NCBI GenBank assembly: GCA_032690845.1
Contig: CM064433.1
Span: 37,136,658-37,200,657 of the forward strand
Direction of reading: 5' to 3'
Length of the DNA: 64,000 bases
DNA from: Eleusine coracana subsp. coracana
Lineage: Eukaryota > Streptophyta > Magnoliopsida > Poales > Poaceae
Part shown: piece after piece, positions 33,654 to 44,789 of the stretch
How the letters are laid out: each line of letters opens with the position of its first letter
Numbering within the stretch: position 1 is the first letter of the stretch
The notes under the pieces: model-generated
The model's input: only the letters and a program-made list of their open reading frames with translations
Database searches by the model: none
Told to the model about the DNA's origin: nothing
Program-made: the position numbers and the translations under genes

Positions 33654-34655
33654 CTAACACTATTTATTCTTGTTTTCATGTGCTAGTGGAGGAGATCAAT
33701 GCACTTGGGGATGATTTCAAGCTCAAGCATGTGGAGGTCATCAGAAGATTCTTGAGGCTTTTCAAAGACCCCAAGTATGAGTCCATCATCACCTACACCT
33801 TGCAGAGTGACCTCAAGACCAAGACTATGAAGGATGTACTTGGCAAGATCACTGCCTTCGAGAGCTACCAGTTAGGGATGGATGATTCTCAACCATCCAA
33901 CCTTACTCTACAGGCTGACAAGCAAGAATCAAGCAAGAGCAAGAAAAGCAAGAAGAAGGCAGTCACCGACGAGGATGATGATGAAGATGATGATGAGGGT
34001 GACTTGACTGAGGACTTGGCTCTTCTCATGAAGAAGATGAAGACCTTCAAGAATAAGTTCACTTCCAAGTCCCGGGGCAAGTGCTTCAATTGTGGCTCAA
34101 AGAATCACTTTGTTTGAGAGTGCCCAAAGCCCAAGAAAGAAGCACTCAAGTCACAAGATTCAAGTGAAGAAGAAGAAGATGAAGACCTCAAAGCAAAGCA
34201 AAAGAAGAAGAGGTTCTTCAACAAAGACAAGATCAAGGGCAAAGGCAAAGCCAATGACTCCAAGAAAAGATTCTCACGCAAGGCTCTTGTTAGGGAGTGG
34301 ACTAGTGACAACTCAAGTGATGAGTCCTCTTTCTCAAGTGATGAAGAAGGGGCCGGCCTAGCCATGATCAAGATCACATCACCACGAGCTCTCCCTCCAC
34401 CTCCCATGTGCCTCATGGCCTTGAGCCACCTTGGGGAGAGTGAGGACGAGAGTAGCAGTGACAGCGATGACGAGGAGCACACTTGTGCCAAGTTGTGAAG
34501 TATGCTTGAGCAAGCCCACGACATCGCCATCAAGAAATCTAAAATATTGGATATGGTAAGAAAAGAGTGTAAGCTGGCTAAGGACCATGTTGTTGACCTT
34601 GAGAGTGAGCTCAAGGACCTTGTCACATCTCATGATGCCCTAAATAAGAGTTATG
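33654..34655 (+). pseudogene. Copia gag, 3' part, with stop inside the zinc knuckle
   Basis: Gag continues with FHVLVEEINALGDD, KDVLGKITAFESYQLG and a Lys-rich then Asp/Glu-rich stretch. The zinc knuckle starts CFNCGSKNHFV, but a TGA at 34115-34117 falls before its last Cys. The same frame runs on to another stop near 34497, then MLEQAHDIAIKKSKILDMV and a coiled-coil-like end. At about 34655 the gag text stops abruptly and Pro/Ala/Arg-rich leader of the third reading frame begins. Protease, integrase, RT and RNase H are absent, so a large internal deletion joined gag to the region after pol. Confidence 0.8.
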
Positions 34656-34966
34656 AGCCTACGCACTCGCACCCACTCTCACGCGCAGCAGCCAGCTGCA
34701 GCGCCACGCCCGCAGCCGCCGCGCCACCTCACCCTCTTCAATGCCGCTGCCGCTCGCCGACGCACCAGCGCCGCCGCCCTGGCCTTCACCTCGCGCGCGC
34801 ACGCTCCCTCTGCCGATTGCTAGGGTTAAAGTCACTCCTTTTCCTTCCACCTCCATTGACGCTGACGAAAAGCTCCAAGTTCAATCTTTTCGGGTGATCG
34901 GTCGGGCGTTCCAGCAGTTTTCGACTTTGAGTCCCCCCCCCCAGGTGACAACAGTTTGCAGCAGAG

Positions 34967-35365
34967 ATGGCAGGGTCAGGACAGGACAAGGGAAAGGGAA
35001 AGATGCCTGAGAAGCCCAAGAGCAAGAAGAGACAGAGGCTAGACCCAGAGTCAGAGAGAGCCAGGAGGGTTGCTAGGCACTTGGATGCTATAGAGGAGTC
35101 ACGCAGGACACCAGGGACACGGCTGATCCTAGAGCCGTCTGGTGACACTAAGGGACTTAGGAGGAGTACCCGGTAGAGGACAGTGCTTGTCACAGGAGTC
35201 ACTCCGGCACCTTGGTCGCAGCGTACTCCGGCTTCCCGTCAGAGGAGGTCATCAAGACCCGCGGAGCAGGGATCCTCTAGGCAGCAGGAGGAGTATGAGG
35301 AGGAGAGCTCTAAGTACGAGTCAGAGGGGCTAGAGGAGGAGACTGAGGAGCCAGAGCAGACAATT
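34967..35365 (+). pseudogene. Broken second copy of the SIRE third reading frame
   Basis: The frame begins MAGSGQDKGKGKMPEKPKS, is basic at first and stops at a TAG at 35174-35176 after SGDTKGLRRSTR. Another frame then carries RSSRPAEQGSSRQQ and a Glu-rich stretch to about 35365. Its position after the gag remnant and its basic-then-acidic layout match the intact frame at 29372, but the globular half is missing. Confidence 0.6.
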
Positions 35366-35668
35366 TTAGTGATTGGCGTCAATACAATTAAGAATGGACT
35401 AATGTTTTCATTGAGCATGTGTGTAGATGACTATCTAAAATTGGTGAATAAAATGCATTGAAACAAAAAGGAAAAAGGAGATGGTTATTTGCCTCAATTT
35501 GGAAGTCTAAAGATTCACTCGAGAATGAAGGATCAATGTTGTTTTTATCTCTTATCTTGAGTATAGGTAAATCGTACTATTAAGAGGGGCACAATTTACA
35601 AAGTTGGTAAAGTCAAAGGCTCAAATTTCCTAAAAATACCACTTCTGTCGCCCTCTGTTTTTGCGTTC

Positions 35669-36193
35669 ATCGGCAGTGCCGGTGGCCCTCACCGGTAGTG
35701 CCGATCAACCCTCCTAGAGGCGCTGTAATGCCAAGACACTTCTCTGGTTTCTGTCTTGCCAGCACCGACAGTGCCGATGGCCTCATCGGCAGTGCCGGTC
35801 CCTCCTTCTAGAGAAGATTGTTCTCTCTGTCTCTCTGGCTGTAGCTCATCGGCAGTGCCGATCATCCTGATCGGCAGTGTCGGTCGGTTCTCCCAGAGAG
35901 TTCCCTTTCTGTCTGGCTCTGGCTGTAGCTCACCGGCAGTGCCGGTCCCCTCTCCATAGAGATTGTCTCCACTTGGGCTCTCTGGCTGACTGAGATCGGC
36001 AGTGCCGGTCATCTTGATCGGCAGTGCCAGTCAAGGTCACTAGAGGTCAATTATCTTCTTTGTGGCTGCCTCACTGGCAGTGTCGATGCCCTAATCGGCA
36101 GTGCCGGTGCGGGCCAAATCCTTACCTGCAGATCTATGACAGTGTGTCAGAAACCCTACCGGCAGTGTTGATGGCTCTATCGGCTGTGCCGGT
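35669..36193 (+). repeat. Cluster B of paired pseudo-palindromes upstream of a TATA box (13 units)
   Basis: Units of the form ATCGGCAGTGCCGGT start at 35669, 35691, 35764, 35785, 35848, 35870, 35932, 35995, 36017, 36073, 36094, 36158 and 36179. Six pairs have centres 21-22 bp apart, and one unit (35932) is single. The middle triplet is AGT, so the motif is in the opposite orientation to cluster A. The last pair ends 44 bp before the TATA box. Confidence 0.9.
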
Positions 36194-36236
36194 GCGGGGC
36201 GTCCAGACAAGCCAACGGCTCTTTTTGAGCCCCTTG

Positions 36237-36243
36237 TATAAAA
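36237..36243 (+). promoter_or_regulatory. TATA box of the LTR promoter
   Basis: TATAAAA lies in CTTGTATAAAAGGCTC, a strong plant TATA context. Sequence 25-40 bp downstream (CACCCCACTTCG...) would contain the transcription start. It follows pseudo-palindrome cluster B. Confidence 0.65.
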
Positions 36244-36895
36244 GGCTCTCACCCCACTTCGTGCCCTTTCTCTCCAATCTGAAAATCATTTGGCACTTTT
36301 GAGCTCCACTCTCCTCACTCTCCCTCTCCAAGTCCAAGCTTCATTCCTTGAGCTAGGGTTTGAGTGAGCCATTGATTCCTAGTGAAAAGAGCACCCCTCC
36401 ACTCTTGAGCATTCGATTTAATCATCTTTGTGATTGTGCTTGTTACTCTTGGAGCTTTGCTCCTAGACAGTTAGAGGTGCCTATAGAGCTCCCAACTTGT
36501 GTGGTAATGCCTCGGAAAGTTTGTATCACCCATCCCGCAAGGGATTTGCTAGTGGAGAACTCAAGCTCTATCTTTCTGGTCGTTTGAGTGAGAATAGGGT
36601 TGAAAGAGGCCCGGTCCTTTGTGGACTTCTTAACGAAGACGTAGGGTTCTTTGTGAGCCCGAACTTCGGTAACAAATCTTGTGTCTCCGTGTGCTCCTTT
36701 TAGTTACTTGTTGTTCCTTTCTTTGTTTTAGGTTTCATACTTGTATTAGTTTTAATTCGACCGATCTACTTGTGTAGGCTTGTTTAGTTGTTGCTAATAC
36801 CTTGTAGTGCCTTATTCTTCTATGGTAGTTCCTACCTTTCACTTAGTAACTATGAAACCAGCTTAGGTTATTTTTGGGCGACTTTCTGTTGTCTC

Positions 36896-36965
36896 ATCGG
36901 CACTGTCGATCCAGCACCGACAGTGGCCATCGGCACTGCTGATCCCCGCCACCGGCACTACTAAT
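36896..36965 (+). repeat. Cluster C of pseudo-palindromes (4 units, 2 pairs)
   Basis: Units start at 36896, 36916 (degenerate), 36929 and 36951, with pair centres 20 and 22 bp apart. The ACT middle triplet matches cluster A, except in the degenerate unit. They lie about 100 bp before the presumed LTR end. Confidence 0.75.
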
Positions 36966-37064
36966 CCTACTGATAAATTTGTTTAAGTCTAATTTCGCAG
37001 GATTTTTAGATTTGCCTATTCACCCTCCCCCCCCCCTCCCCCACCTCTAGGCAACTTTCAGTTT

Positions 37065-39589
37065 GTCTTGTAGGATCGGCTCTACAGACTGTTAACCTAC
37101 ATGATCGGATTAGAATTAATCTCAACTAAACAATCTGATCATGGCACATGACTCACACATGTGTGTTAGGGACTATAAATGTTTTAGACTCAGCAAACTG
37201 ACATGTCTAATCGTGGTTGGTGACATGGTTCAGGAGTCTCACGGTATTCCGAAATACAGACAAAATTTATAACGTTTGGAAGTGGAGTCTATAAATAGGT
37301 CCCTATCCTCTAGCCTCAATATGCATTGTGAGCAGTACCACGAAAAAAGCAGAGGAATAGAGGATCGACCGTTTTTTATGGTCAATGGGAGGATGAGAAC
37401 TCCCCACCTGAATCCATTATATTAATGGTAGTGGCCCCATAATGGCCCAAAGAAAGGTTACAACAGTTGATTTCAACGAGCCAAACACAGCGGCACACAC
37501 ACAAGAAAGACAGAGAGAACAAATCTCAGGCACACAGTGACATCCTAAAAATTTATTAAGATTAAAAATCCAAGTTAATTAAAAATTTTCTTAATCTTAC
37601 CCCCTAACTAAGTTCTCTTTTCAAAATAAAATGCCACTAAATTAAAACTGGAAATGACAAGAAATTTTCTCCAAATAAAATATGTGCTTACCCCAGCCCC
37701 TGGCTCACGACGAACGTCACCACCGCTAACTGCAGGTCCATCTGTCGTGTGCATGAGTGCAGGCACGCACTCAGCCTAGCCCAGCCCCTAGCCGACGGCA
37801 AGCGTCATCAGTCGCTGGCTGCGACCAAGGCCTCCACACGCACAAGCGATGACACTCCTTGGTCTCCACCGATAGCCGCTCGCAGTCCATGCCATGCCGC
37901 TTTCTTGTAGATTATGCGGCAAGTGGATCCGACGTCCGACCGTCCTCCTCATGACGCACGTAGGCGCAAGCGAAAGCACGGGGCAGCCATGGGACACCAG
38001 ATCCGGCGTCCAAGGTCCGCCAGGCTTCATCTTCAACAGGCCACCTCATAGCGCCCATCAGCGCAGGCGAGAGCACGAGACGGTGGTGGGCCACCGGATT
38101 CGGTGAGAACGAAGCCCGAAAGCCTTGGGCGTGGCTGCAGAGGGCGGGATCCCGGAACGCATCCGATGGCGCCGAGATCCGGTTGCTGAACCCCCGCCGC
38201 CCACCTCAGATTGCATTGGTGCAAGTGGGAGCTCGGGGTGGCAGGGATGGTCCGGATTCGGCGTGCGAGAACCCAACGGCAGCAGTAGGATGCCCAAATG
38301 GATGCAGATCTGGGCAAAGCCCGACCCGCCGGCGTCCATGTCAGTAGCCGCGCCAAGGCCACACCCTGGTGGGCGAGTACAGCAACGTGGCGACGACTAT
38401 GGGCCCCCGCATAGCCGGCATGCACCAGCGGCGACGCTCCATTGCGCCAGGATGGCGATCGAAAATAACAGACAAGGGAGGGGGGTGATGGGGGACCAAA
38501 CAAGAAGCTTCGAGGCGCGCGGACAGCAGCCATTGGGCGCTGCCGGCGGCCGTTGATGGAGTGGCGGCGGGGTGGGTTTCGGCTAGGGTTGGTCGCCCTT
38601 GTGTCACCTCTGAGTGAGATGACGCGGAGGAGTTTTTTCGCTCTCGTAAACTTAGGTTTAGCTCCTGACACTGTTCACCTCCCAAAATTCCTAACACTCT
38701 GCGAGCAAAACGCAAGTGGCCAGCGAGAAGGGGGTCTAGGAGAGGAAGCGTCGAGAGGTTGACGAGGCTGGGCTGCGAGAATTGATATTTTTAATTAAAA
38801 ATATGTGACCATTCATCATAAAATCAATGGGCCAGATCACGTCTAATGCACCAAGGTCCTCTCTCTGAATTGATAACTTCAATTCAGAGGACCCCGATCC
38901 CACGGCTTCCCTTCCAAATCCGGCGGTCTTCGTCTCCGCAGCCTCCCCCTTCGCCGCCATTCGCCAACACTGTAATGGATCCCAAACCCTACCCATCCCA
39001 TCGCCTCGACCACCGCCTGAGCCGTCGGCTCGACCACTTCTCCTCTTCCCTCGCCGCTCCCCAGCCGAGTGGTGTCGTCGCTGCGCCTCCACAACACCTC
39101 CTCAAACCCAAGCTTGGACCTTCGGCCGCCACTCGCCGTGCGCCTATGCCCCCACCTCGCACCCGCATCCTCCTCCCTCTCCTCTTTGTTGCTACGAGCA
39201 GCTGCATGACCGCAGTTTGTCAAATCGCTTGCACACCAATCTGGATCCTCCTCTTTGACCAAGATTGATTCGTCCCAAATTAAGTCCAACGATGGATCTG
39301 GTGAGCAAGAGAGATGAGGACGCAACAGTCGCATGAGGGCGTCACGGGCTCGTATGGAAGGGCGCCTCAGCTACAACTGTGAGCATGGAGTTTGACTTGG
39401 TCCATTGCCCCTGGCCTGCATCACCCTCTGTAATCCCTGCCATCCTGCACTGGTGAGCACTATGATGTTAATTGATTTTAGTTTCTTCCTTGATGCCAAC
39501 AACTTTGGTGTATCTTCAATTGGTTTTGAAATGGTGAATTTTGATCTACTAATCTGATGTACCTACAGACACAAAAGCAATAAGCCACT
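37065..39589. other. Unassigned stretch with GC-rich blocks
   Basis: 37065-37530 has no coding signal. At 37530 a GTGACATCC phrase resembles the start of the long LTR at 3665, so part of this may be LTR-derived. From 37680 to 38760 GC-rich DNA has overlapping frames on both strands (212 codons minus at 38033-38671) with no domain that I recognise. 38900-39290 is similar. No gene is supported. Confidence 0.4.
38863..38889. repeat. Perfect 11-bp inverted repeat (hairpin)
   Basis: CTCTGAATTGA, a 5-nt loop TAACT, then TCAATTCAGAG. The symmetry extends outward with a small bulge (GGTCCTCT on the left, GGACC on the right). It sits at the edge between two GC-rich unassigned blocks. Confidence 0.8.
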
Positions 39590-40148
39590 TTTGGATGCAG
39601 GGCCGGACCTGATGGGGGGCAAAAGGGGCGCCCGCCCTAGGCCCCAAAATTCTAGGGGCCCCACCCCATGTATATATGTGTATCCTTTCTTCCTTGCCAT
39701 ATTTGCTCTCTGTTCAGTATAAAATACCCAACAGAACAAGTTTCAAGCTCGATTTTTAGAAGTCTGGCAGGCACACATAACACGTCAACACATACACTTG
39801 GTTGTTCTAGTGATCACCTAATGCAGCATATTCTATTGAACGCTCATCTAACTAAACAAACTACACATGGTATGCATCTCATTCTCGACCTCGATTGTGA
39901 ACTGGACTAAGATTTTAGCATAAGAACAGTCAGATGGTTGACAAAATTAGATAGCCTTATCTCAGTAATCTGGTATTCTCAAATTAGATATGGAGCTCTA
40001 TGAACCAAGAATTGTAATCTCAAGAGCATCACTAGTCTATAAAACAAAAAATATCATAGTTCACGTGGATGCTTATGTAATGGAGAGGTGTGCATGACAA
40101 AAGTGTTCGTTTATTCAAACAAATTTAAAAAGTATTTTGCCTTTTTCT

Positions 40149-41591
40149 TCTATACTATAAAGAATAAACATCTCTCTCTATAAGTGTCACCTTGAGATAC
40201 TCTACCGACCCGCTTCTCCTCCCTTGGATCCATACGCTGGTTCAAATATGATCATTAGATTAAGTTTGGGCCCACAAATGGAGTGTTACACACCTCATGT
40301 TTACACGAAATTGACTATAATCTGCCCGAAAAACACAAACTTTTTTCACCAACCGTGATGCCTACCCGTTAGCATGCAACTGATCCAATCCTGCCCTCAA
40401 TTTGCGCCTTCCTTTCCTTTTTTTTGTAGAAAGTTTCCAATAGTGTGTTGGTCAGCCCACATCGACCTCAATTTGCGCGTGTTTCCTTGTTGGTGCAGAT
40501 TTGATCCCTCAGTTTGCCTTTGTTTCCTTGTTGGTGCAGATTTACTCCCTCGGTGCCTCCTGCAGCCACGAAACAGTCGTGATCCCTCCATCACGAACAC
40601 TTCACCAGGAACACGGGAGAGAAGGATGAGCAGGTGGTTCATTCCCGAAGCAATCACACCCGCGGCAACGACGAGGTGTGTAAATTCGTCCGCCGTCTTC
40701 CCGAGTTCAAGTTCTGGTATGCCATTGCGGCTCTGCCCTGACCTTGTTTCGCTGCATCCTTTGATTGTGAGGAAAAAATATCTAACTATTAGTGAATGGG
40801 AACGCAATTTGTTGAAGGCAGTGCTGCTTTTGTGTCAGATTTGGATTGAACCTGCTGTGCTGGGCTGGAGTGAACCAGTAGTATTAGTTACCACTCACCG
40901 ACCAACCAACCATGTACTCCCTCCGTTTCTTTTTAGTCGTCCGTATGTCACTACTCACTAGGCGATTGTGTAGTGGTTATCCTCAGTTTTCTAATTAATA
41001 GTACTTCTTGTTTAGTTGCCAGAAATCAGGCCTGATTAATTCCCTGTCGTGTTTACTCATCACAGGATACTATCGAACTGGAAATGCAATTTGTAGAAAC
41101 AAACATATGAAATACATTCCCTTGTGTTTTGTGTGAGATTCGACTGCACCTATGCAGCTTTGAGCATTCTTTAGGATTAAGCGGTTACAAACTGACCATC
41201 CATGTTATTCAGACAGATGGCTCAAATGCATCAGGGACATATTTAGCTGCTATAAAGCAAATCTTGCAAATGGTTTATTTCTATGGGACTTGATAATTTT
41301 CAGTTGATTGAAAGTACAGATAATCCTACAAAAGAAAAATCAAAACACATAGTAACACACCATCAATTGAAAACTTCAGTCTAAATTCTTGTTCCACCAT
41401 TGCATACATCACAGACGCAAGAACAAAGTATAAATCTGTCAAAATTTGAGTCCAATAATGAGCATTCGAGTCCAAACTTCACCTTCGACACCGTTGCAAC
41501 GCTTCATATGAAGATAAACAAAAAAAGAGATACATACTAAATATTCAGGCAGGGAGGACGGCACATGCGTGTCGCATGTGCAAAGTACTAG
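40149..41591 (+). mobile_element. Helitron-like element nested in the hAT element
   Basis: The 3' end has a hairpin, GCACATGCG-TGT-CGCATGTGC, then six bases and CTAG followed by T (41588-41592), the standard Helitron terminus. The 5' end TCTATACTATAAAG (40149) resembles known Helitron starts, but is preceded by T rather than A, so that border is less sure. No Rep/helicase is present. An open stretch at 40374-40961 may be captured gene sequence but was not identified. Confidence 0.65.
40484..40560 (+). repeat. Tandem duplication, about 2 x 38 bp, in the Helitron interior
   Basis: The phrase GTTTCCTTGTTGGTGCAGAT occurs at about 40489 and 40527, within two adjacent copies that both end in a variant of TCCCTC. 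It creates a repeated CFLVGADL-like peptide in one open frame. Confidence 0.7.
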
Positions 41592-41708
41592 TCTATACTT
41601 AGTATTTTCAAATATTGACTGCTTTTGTTGTTTATATTAAGGTGGGCCTCTATTTGTTTTTGACCTGCCCTGGGCCACCAATATCTCAGGACCAGCCCTG
41701 TTTGGATG

Positions 41709-44330
41709 ATCCATTATCCATGTCACTAAGGTGTTCAACAAAATGCCAGTGAGGTCAGTAATGTTGAACGAATTATTCCATATGAATTTTCTTTGTATGC
41801 ATGATTCTGTCATATGATAAAATTCTCGATAGCTACAACCTTATATGATGTGAACGTATTAAGCTTCTGACCTACCATGATTAATGACAAGCATGTAATC
41901 TTTACCTCACTTTGCATTTGGCCCATGTGTCGACTACCTTGAAAACAACAACCTGCTTTACATCATATCATATGATGAAAATCTTGCAGACCTACCATAA
42001 TTACTGACAAGTAACTGTTTATCTCACGTTGCATTTAACCCATCTGTGTCGACTAGCTTGGAAACAACAGCCTGCTTCTAGGGAATGGCAATAGAAGTAC
42101 CAATTGAAGATAATTCAACTTTATATGCTAACACGAAATGTTGGCAATTTTTTGTGATGACAGTTGGAAGCAAGCTCTACTGGTTCCATCTTTTTTGTGC
42201 TAGAACATTCTTGTATGATTTAGTCTATGCGTTGATTTGTGCCGTTGCTTTTGCCACATAGTTCCTGCGTTGATAAAATTTCAGTTTTAGTAGCTTTGGT
42301 CTCACATGCTGATGTAGTGTCATTCAGAGATTATCATGATCTTTTTTTAGCTGCCATTTTAATGGACAATAAGAACACACTAATGTAATGAGAACGATGC
42401 ATGTTTTCATTTGAAGGTATTGCGCATCTTCTCTTTCTATGGTTTTTGTCGCATTATTTTCTCTTTTTAGAAGTTTGATGTCCCTAAAATTCCAGTACTA
42501 CCAATTGCTTTTAGTGATTTGGATCCTTTCAATAATGATGATTGAATGCCAAAATAATTTTGAAGTGAAGTACAATGGTTGAATTTTTCAAAGTGAACTC
42601 TCTCAATTTGTTTATAACTATATGCAGATTGCATCATTCTCTTTGCTAATGATGGTTACGATGTGTAGAGGTTGCTGAAACTACAGCTTCAAAGGTATGC
42701 ATTTTGAGCTTTTCTGCCAGTATCATGTTTCCAGAAAATTAAAGAAAGTAACTAATGGTGGTTATTTGAACCTGATGATGATGTTTTTTTTACATGCCGC
42801 CTTCTGGAAGTTGATAGGCAGTTGTCACTAAGGTGCGAGATCCACTGATATACTAACCACCACCACCAAGACTTGATCTACATCTCCCTATCTCTGTCAC
42901 CAACCCTGCTTTACCTCAATCCCCTTCGATCAGCGTACCGTCAGGTATTTTTTTCACTAAATTTTGTCACAACTAAAGTTTAGTTTTTATAAGTTAAGGC
43001 TGTTGCTTGTGACAGTGCACAAACTGATTTTAGCTAAATGACTGTGCCTATTTGATGTACTTCTATGAACATTCATACTGACCCAATTGAAAACAAACAA
43101 GAGAACATTCACATTTGGTGACATGCTTAATTTTACTCCAATGTTGCTTTTTCTTACCTTCACCAATTTGATTTGATTGATGGGCACACTGGTATCCATG
43201 TTTTTTATGTTTTATCTACCCTATTCTTCAAACCATTATTTGCAATTGATATTTTGTTGTTAAGATCTAATTTTTTATATAATGTACAAGTAGAACTGTA
43301 CATCATCCAAGGGCACAGGAATGATCAGTATAGCTTTGATGCAACCCGACAAGAAAGGATGGAGCAAACTACTGCACCGAACACTTATCCAACAAAAGCA
43401 GTTTGCATATAGTAATCATAATCTGGTGTAAGCGAGGAACAGAGTGGGCAGAGTTGCCAGAAATCATTCTGCAGTTCTATTTTACATGGAGTTTGCAACT
43501 CTAGCATCATTAAACTTTTTTTTGCATTAGTCATAGCTAGGTTTAATTTGGTTCCATGTAATTTTGTAACTATGGCAAGTAATGAAGTTCTAGGCTTACC
43601 CGTTTTGCGGGAAATAATGTTCCTTCTACACTACTCTATTGAGACTCAATGTAATCTTGATCTTATTGGCTTCCCAGATATATAACTTTATCCGTTCATA
43701 TGTCAAGGTTATGAATAACTTAATTATTGTTTTTATATGGTGACATTATGCGTTGAATCACACAAGTAGCAGAAACAGCTTTTTTTCTTGCGAACAGTAT
43801 ATAAGTATCCTTAAGTAATGAAGTAATTCAGAGCCTTAAGGACAGCACTTTCACAAAGCATTTGTGTCACGAAGAATGCATGAAACGTGTTAAGCACCAA
43901 TTTATTTTAGGCTCCATGCTACTTTATATTATGTGATATGAGGAAAAATATAAGTTTTATTAAAACGGAGCTATGACTACAAGCAATAATGAAAAATGAC
44001 ATTTCAAAAATTGAAAGTTGTGTCAAAAGTGAGATTAAAAACTGGTTAGATGAGGGAGTTGAATTACTAACCATAATAAATGTACGATCAAAGATTGTCA
44101 ATGTTCTACACGTGGCTTAAGTTCTAAAGGAACATATGGAAGAGATTGAAGACCTTCTATCGGAGACCTTGTATTAGACAATATAATATTAGGAATAATA
44201 TATAGATTATATTTTTATTTGTTACAAAATTGTCTATCATCTATAAAATACATGGATACATATAGTATAATGTCTATAGTTTGATTATTATTTTTAAAAC
44301 TCGTAGCAACGCACAGGCCTTTTGCTAGTA
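41709..44330. other. Unassigned stretch ending at a Helitron 3' terminus
   Basis: This is AT-rich DNA with short frames only. A few segments look exon-like (42490-42545, reading VPKIPVLPIAFSDLDPF then stop; 43310-43410, reading NDQYSFDATRQERMEQ then stop), but they could not be joined into a gene. A diverged duplication of about 100 bp lies at about 41871-41960 and 41990-42080 (GACCTACCAT...AACAACCTGCTT). Confidence 0.35.
44285..44328 (+). mobile_element. Helitron 3' terminus
   Basis: CGTAGCAACGCACAGGCCTT followed by TTGCTAG and T. Grass Helitrons commonly end in GTTGCAACGCACGGG...CTAGT. The 5' end of this element was not located. Confidence 0.55.
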
Positions 44331-44789
44331 CATGAATGTATAGTTTGTTTTTTTATTTTTCAAGAAAAATATTGTTTTTCTTTTTTGAGGACCAAGGAAA
44401 AGATTTGTTGGACCCAACTTTTGGCCTTTGGACCATGGAATAAAAAACCGACTGGTTGAAAACCACGTTTTTTGGTGAAACCAGGCCGGTCCGATTTCAC
44501 CGGACGACCGGTTTTCGATCAGGTCAAATTTAATTTTTTTATTTTTTTAAAAAAATATAAAAAACATGATAAAAAACTAGAGAAAAAATTATGAATTATG
44601 GTCAAAGAGTTATACAAAAGTAAGTAACATTGTGCGGTGAAAAAAATATTAGAAATCGAAAGGAACAAAAAAAAGTAAAAAAAAATAGAAAACTCACCTT
44701 ATCCTCTTCTCCACACGGCCAAATCGCACTCTCCTCGTCCAGGCGTCTAGCTCCAACACCCGACTTCTCCAAATCGGCAGCAGATCCGT

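Larger units (their letters stand above)
35370..37064 (+). mobile_element. 3' LTR-like region of the SIRE-like element
   Basis: The region ends with a polypyrimidine stretch and CCTCTAGGCAACTTTCAG near 37064, matching the LTR end seen before the primer-binding site at 31619. It contains a TATA box at 36237 with a CT-rich stretch downstream, as expected for U3/R. The left border is a guess. It carries palindrome clusters B and C. Confidence 0.5.
39598..41700. mobile_element. Non-autonomous hAT element (2103 bp), 8-bp target duplication
   Basis: The left end is CAGGGCCGGACCTGA and the right end is TCAGGACCAGCCCTG, inverted repeats with two mismatches. The 8-bp sequence TTTGGATG flanks both sides (39590-39597 and 41701-41708). 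CAGGG ends plus an 8-bp duplication are diagnostic of hAT elements. No transposase is seen; much of the interior is a nested Helitron-like insertion. Confidence 0.9.

Noticed and set aside
34105..34626. 173-codon minus-strand frame, Ser/Leu-rich
   Set aside because: Antisense of the Glu/Ser/Lys-rich gag tail.
28505..36965. CRISPR-like array of regularly spaced repeats
   Set aside because: Units are 15-bp dyads in pairs with irregular distances between pairs, in plant retrotransposon DNA; there are no unique spacers of uniform length and no cas genes.
38033..38671. 212-codon minus-strand frame
   Set aside because: GC-rich DNA open on both strands, Arg/Pro/Ser-rich composition, no motif and no supported splice structure.
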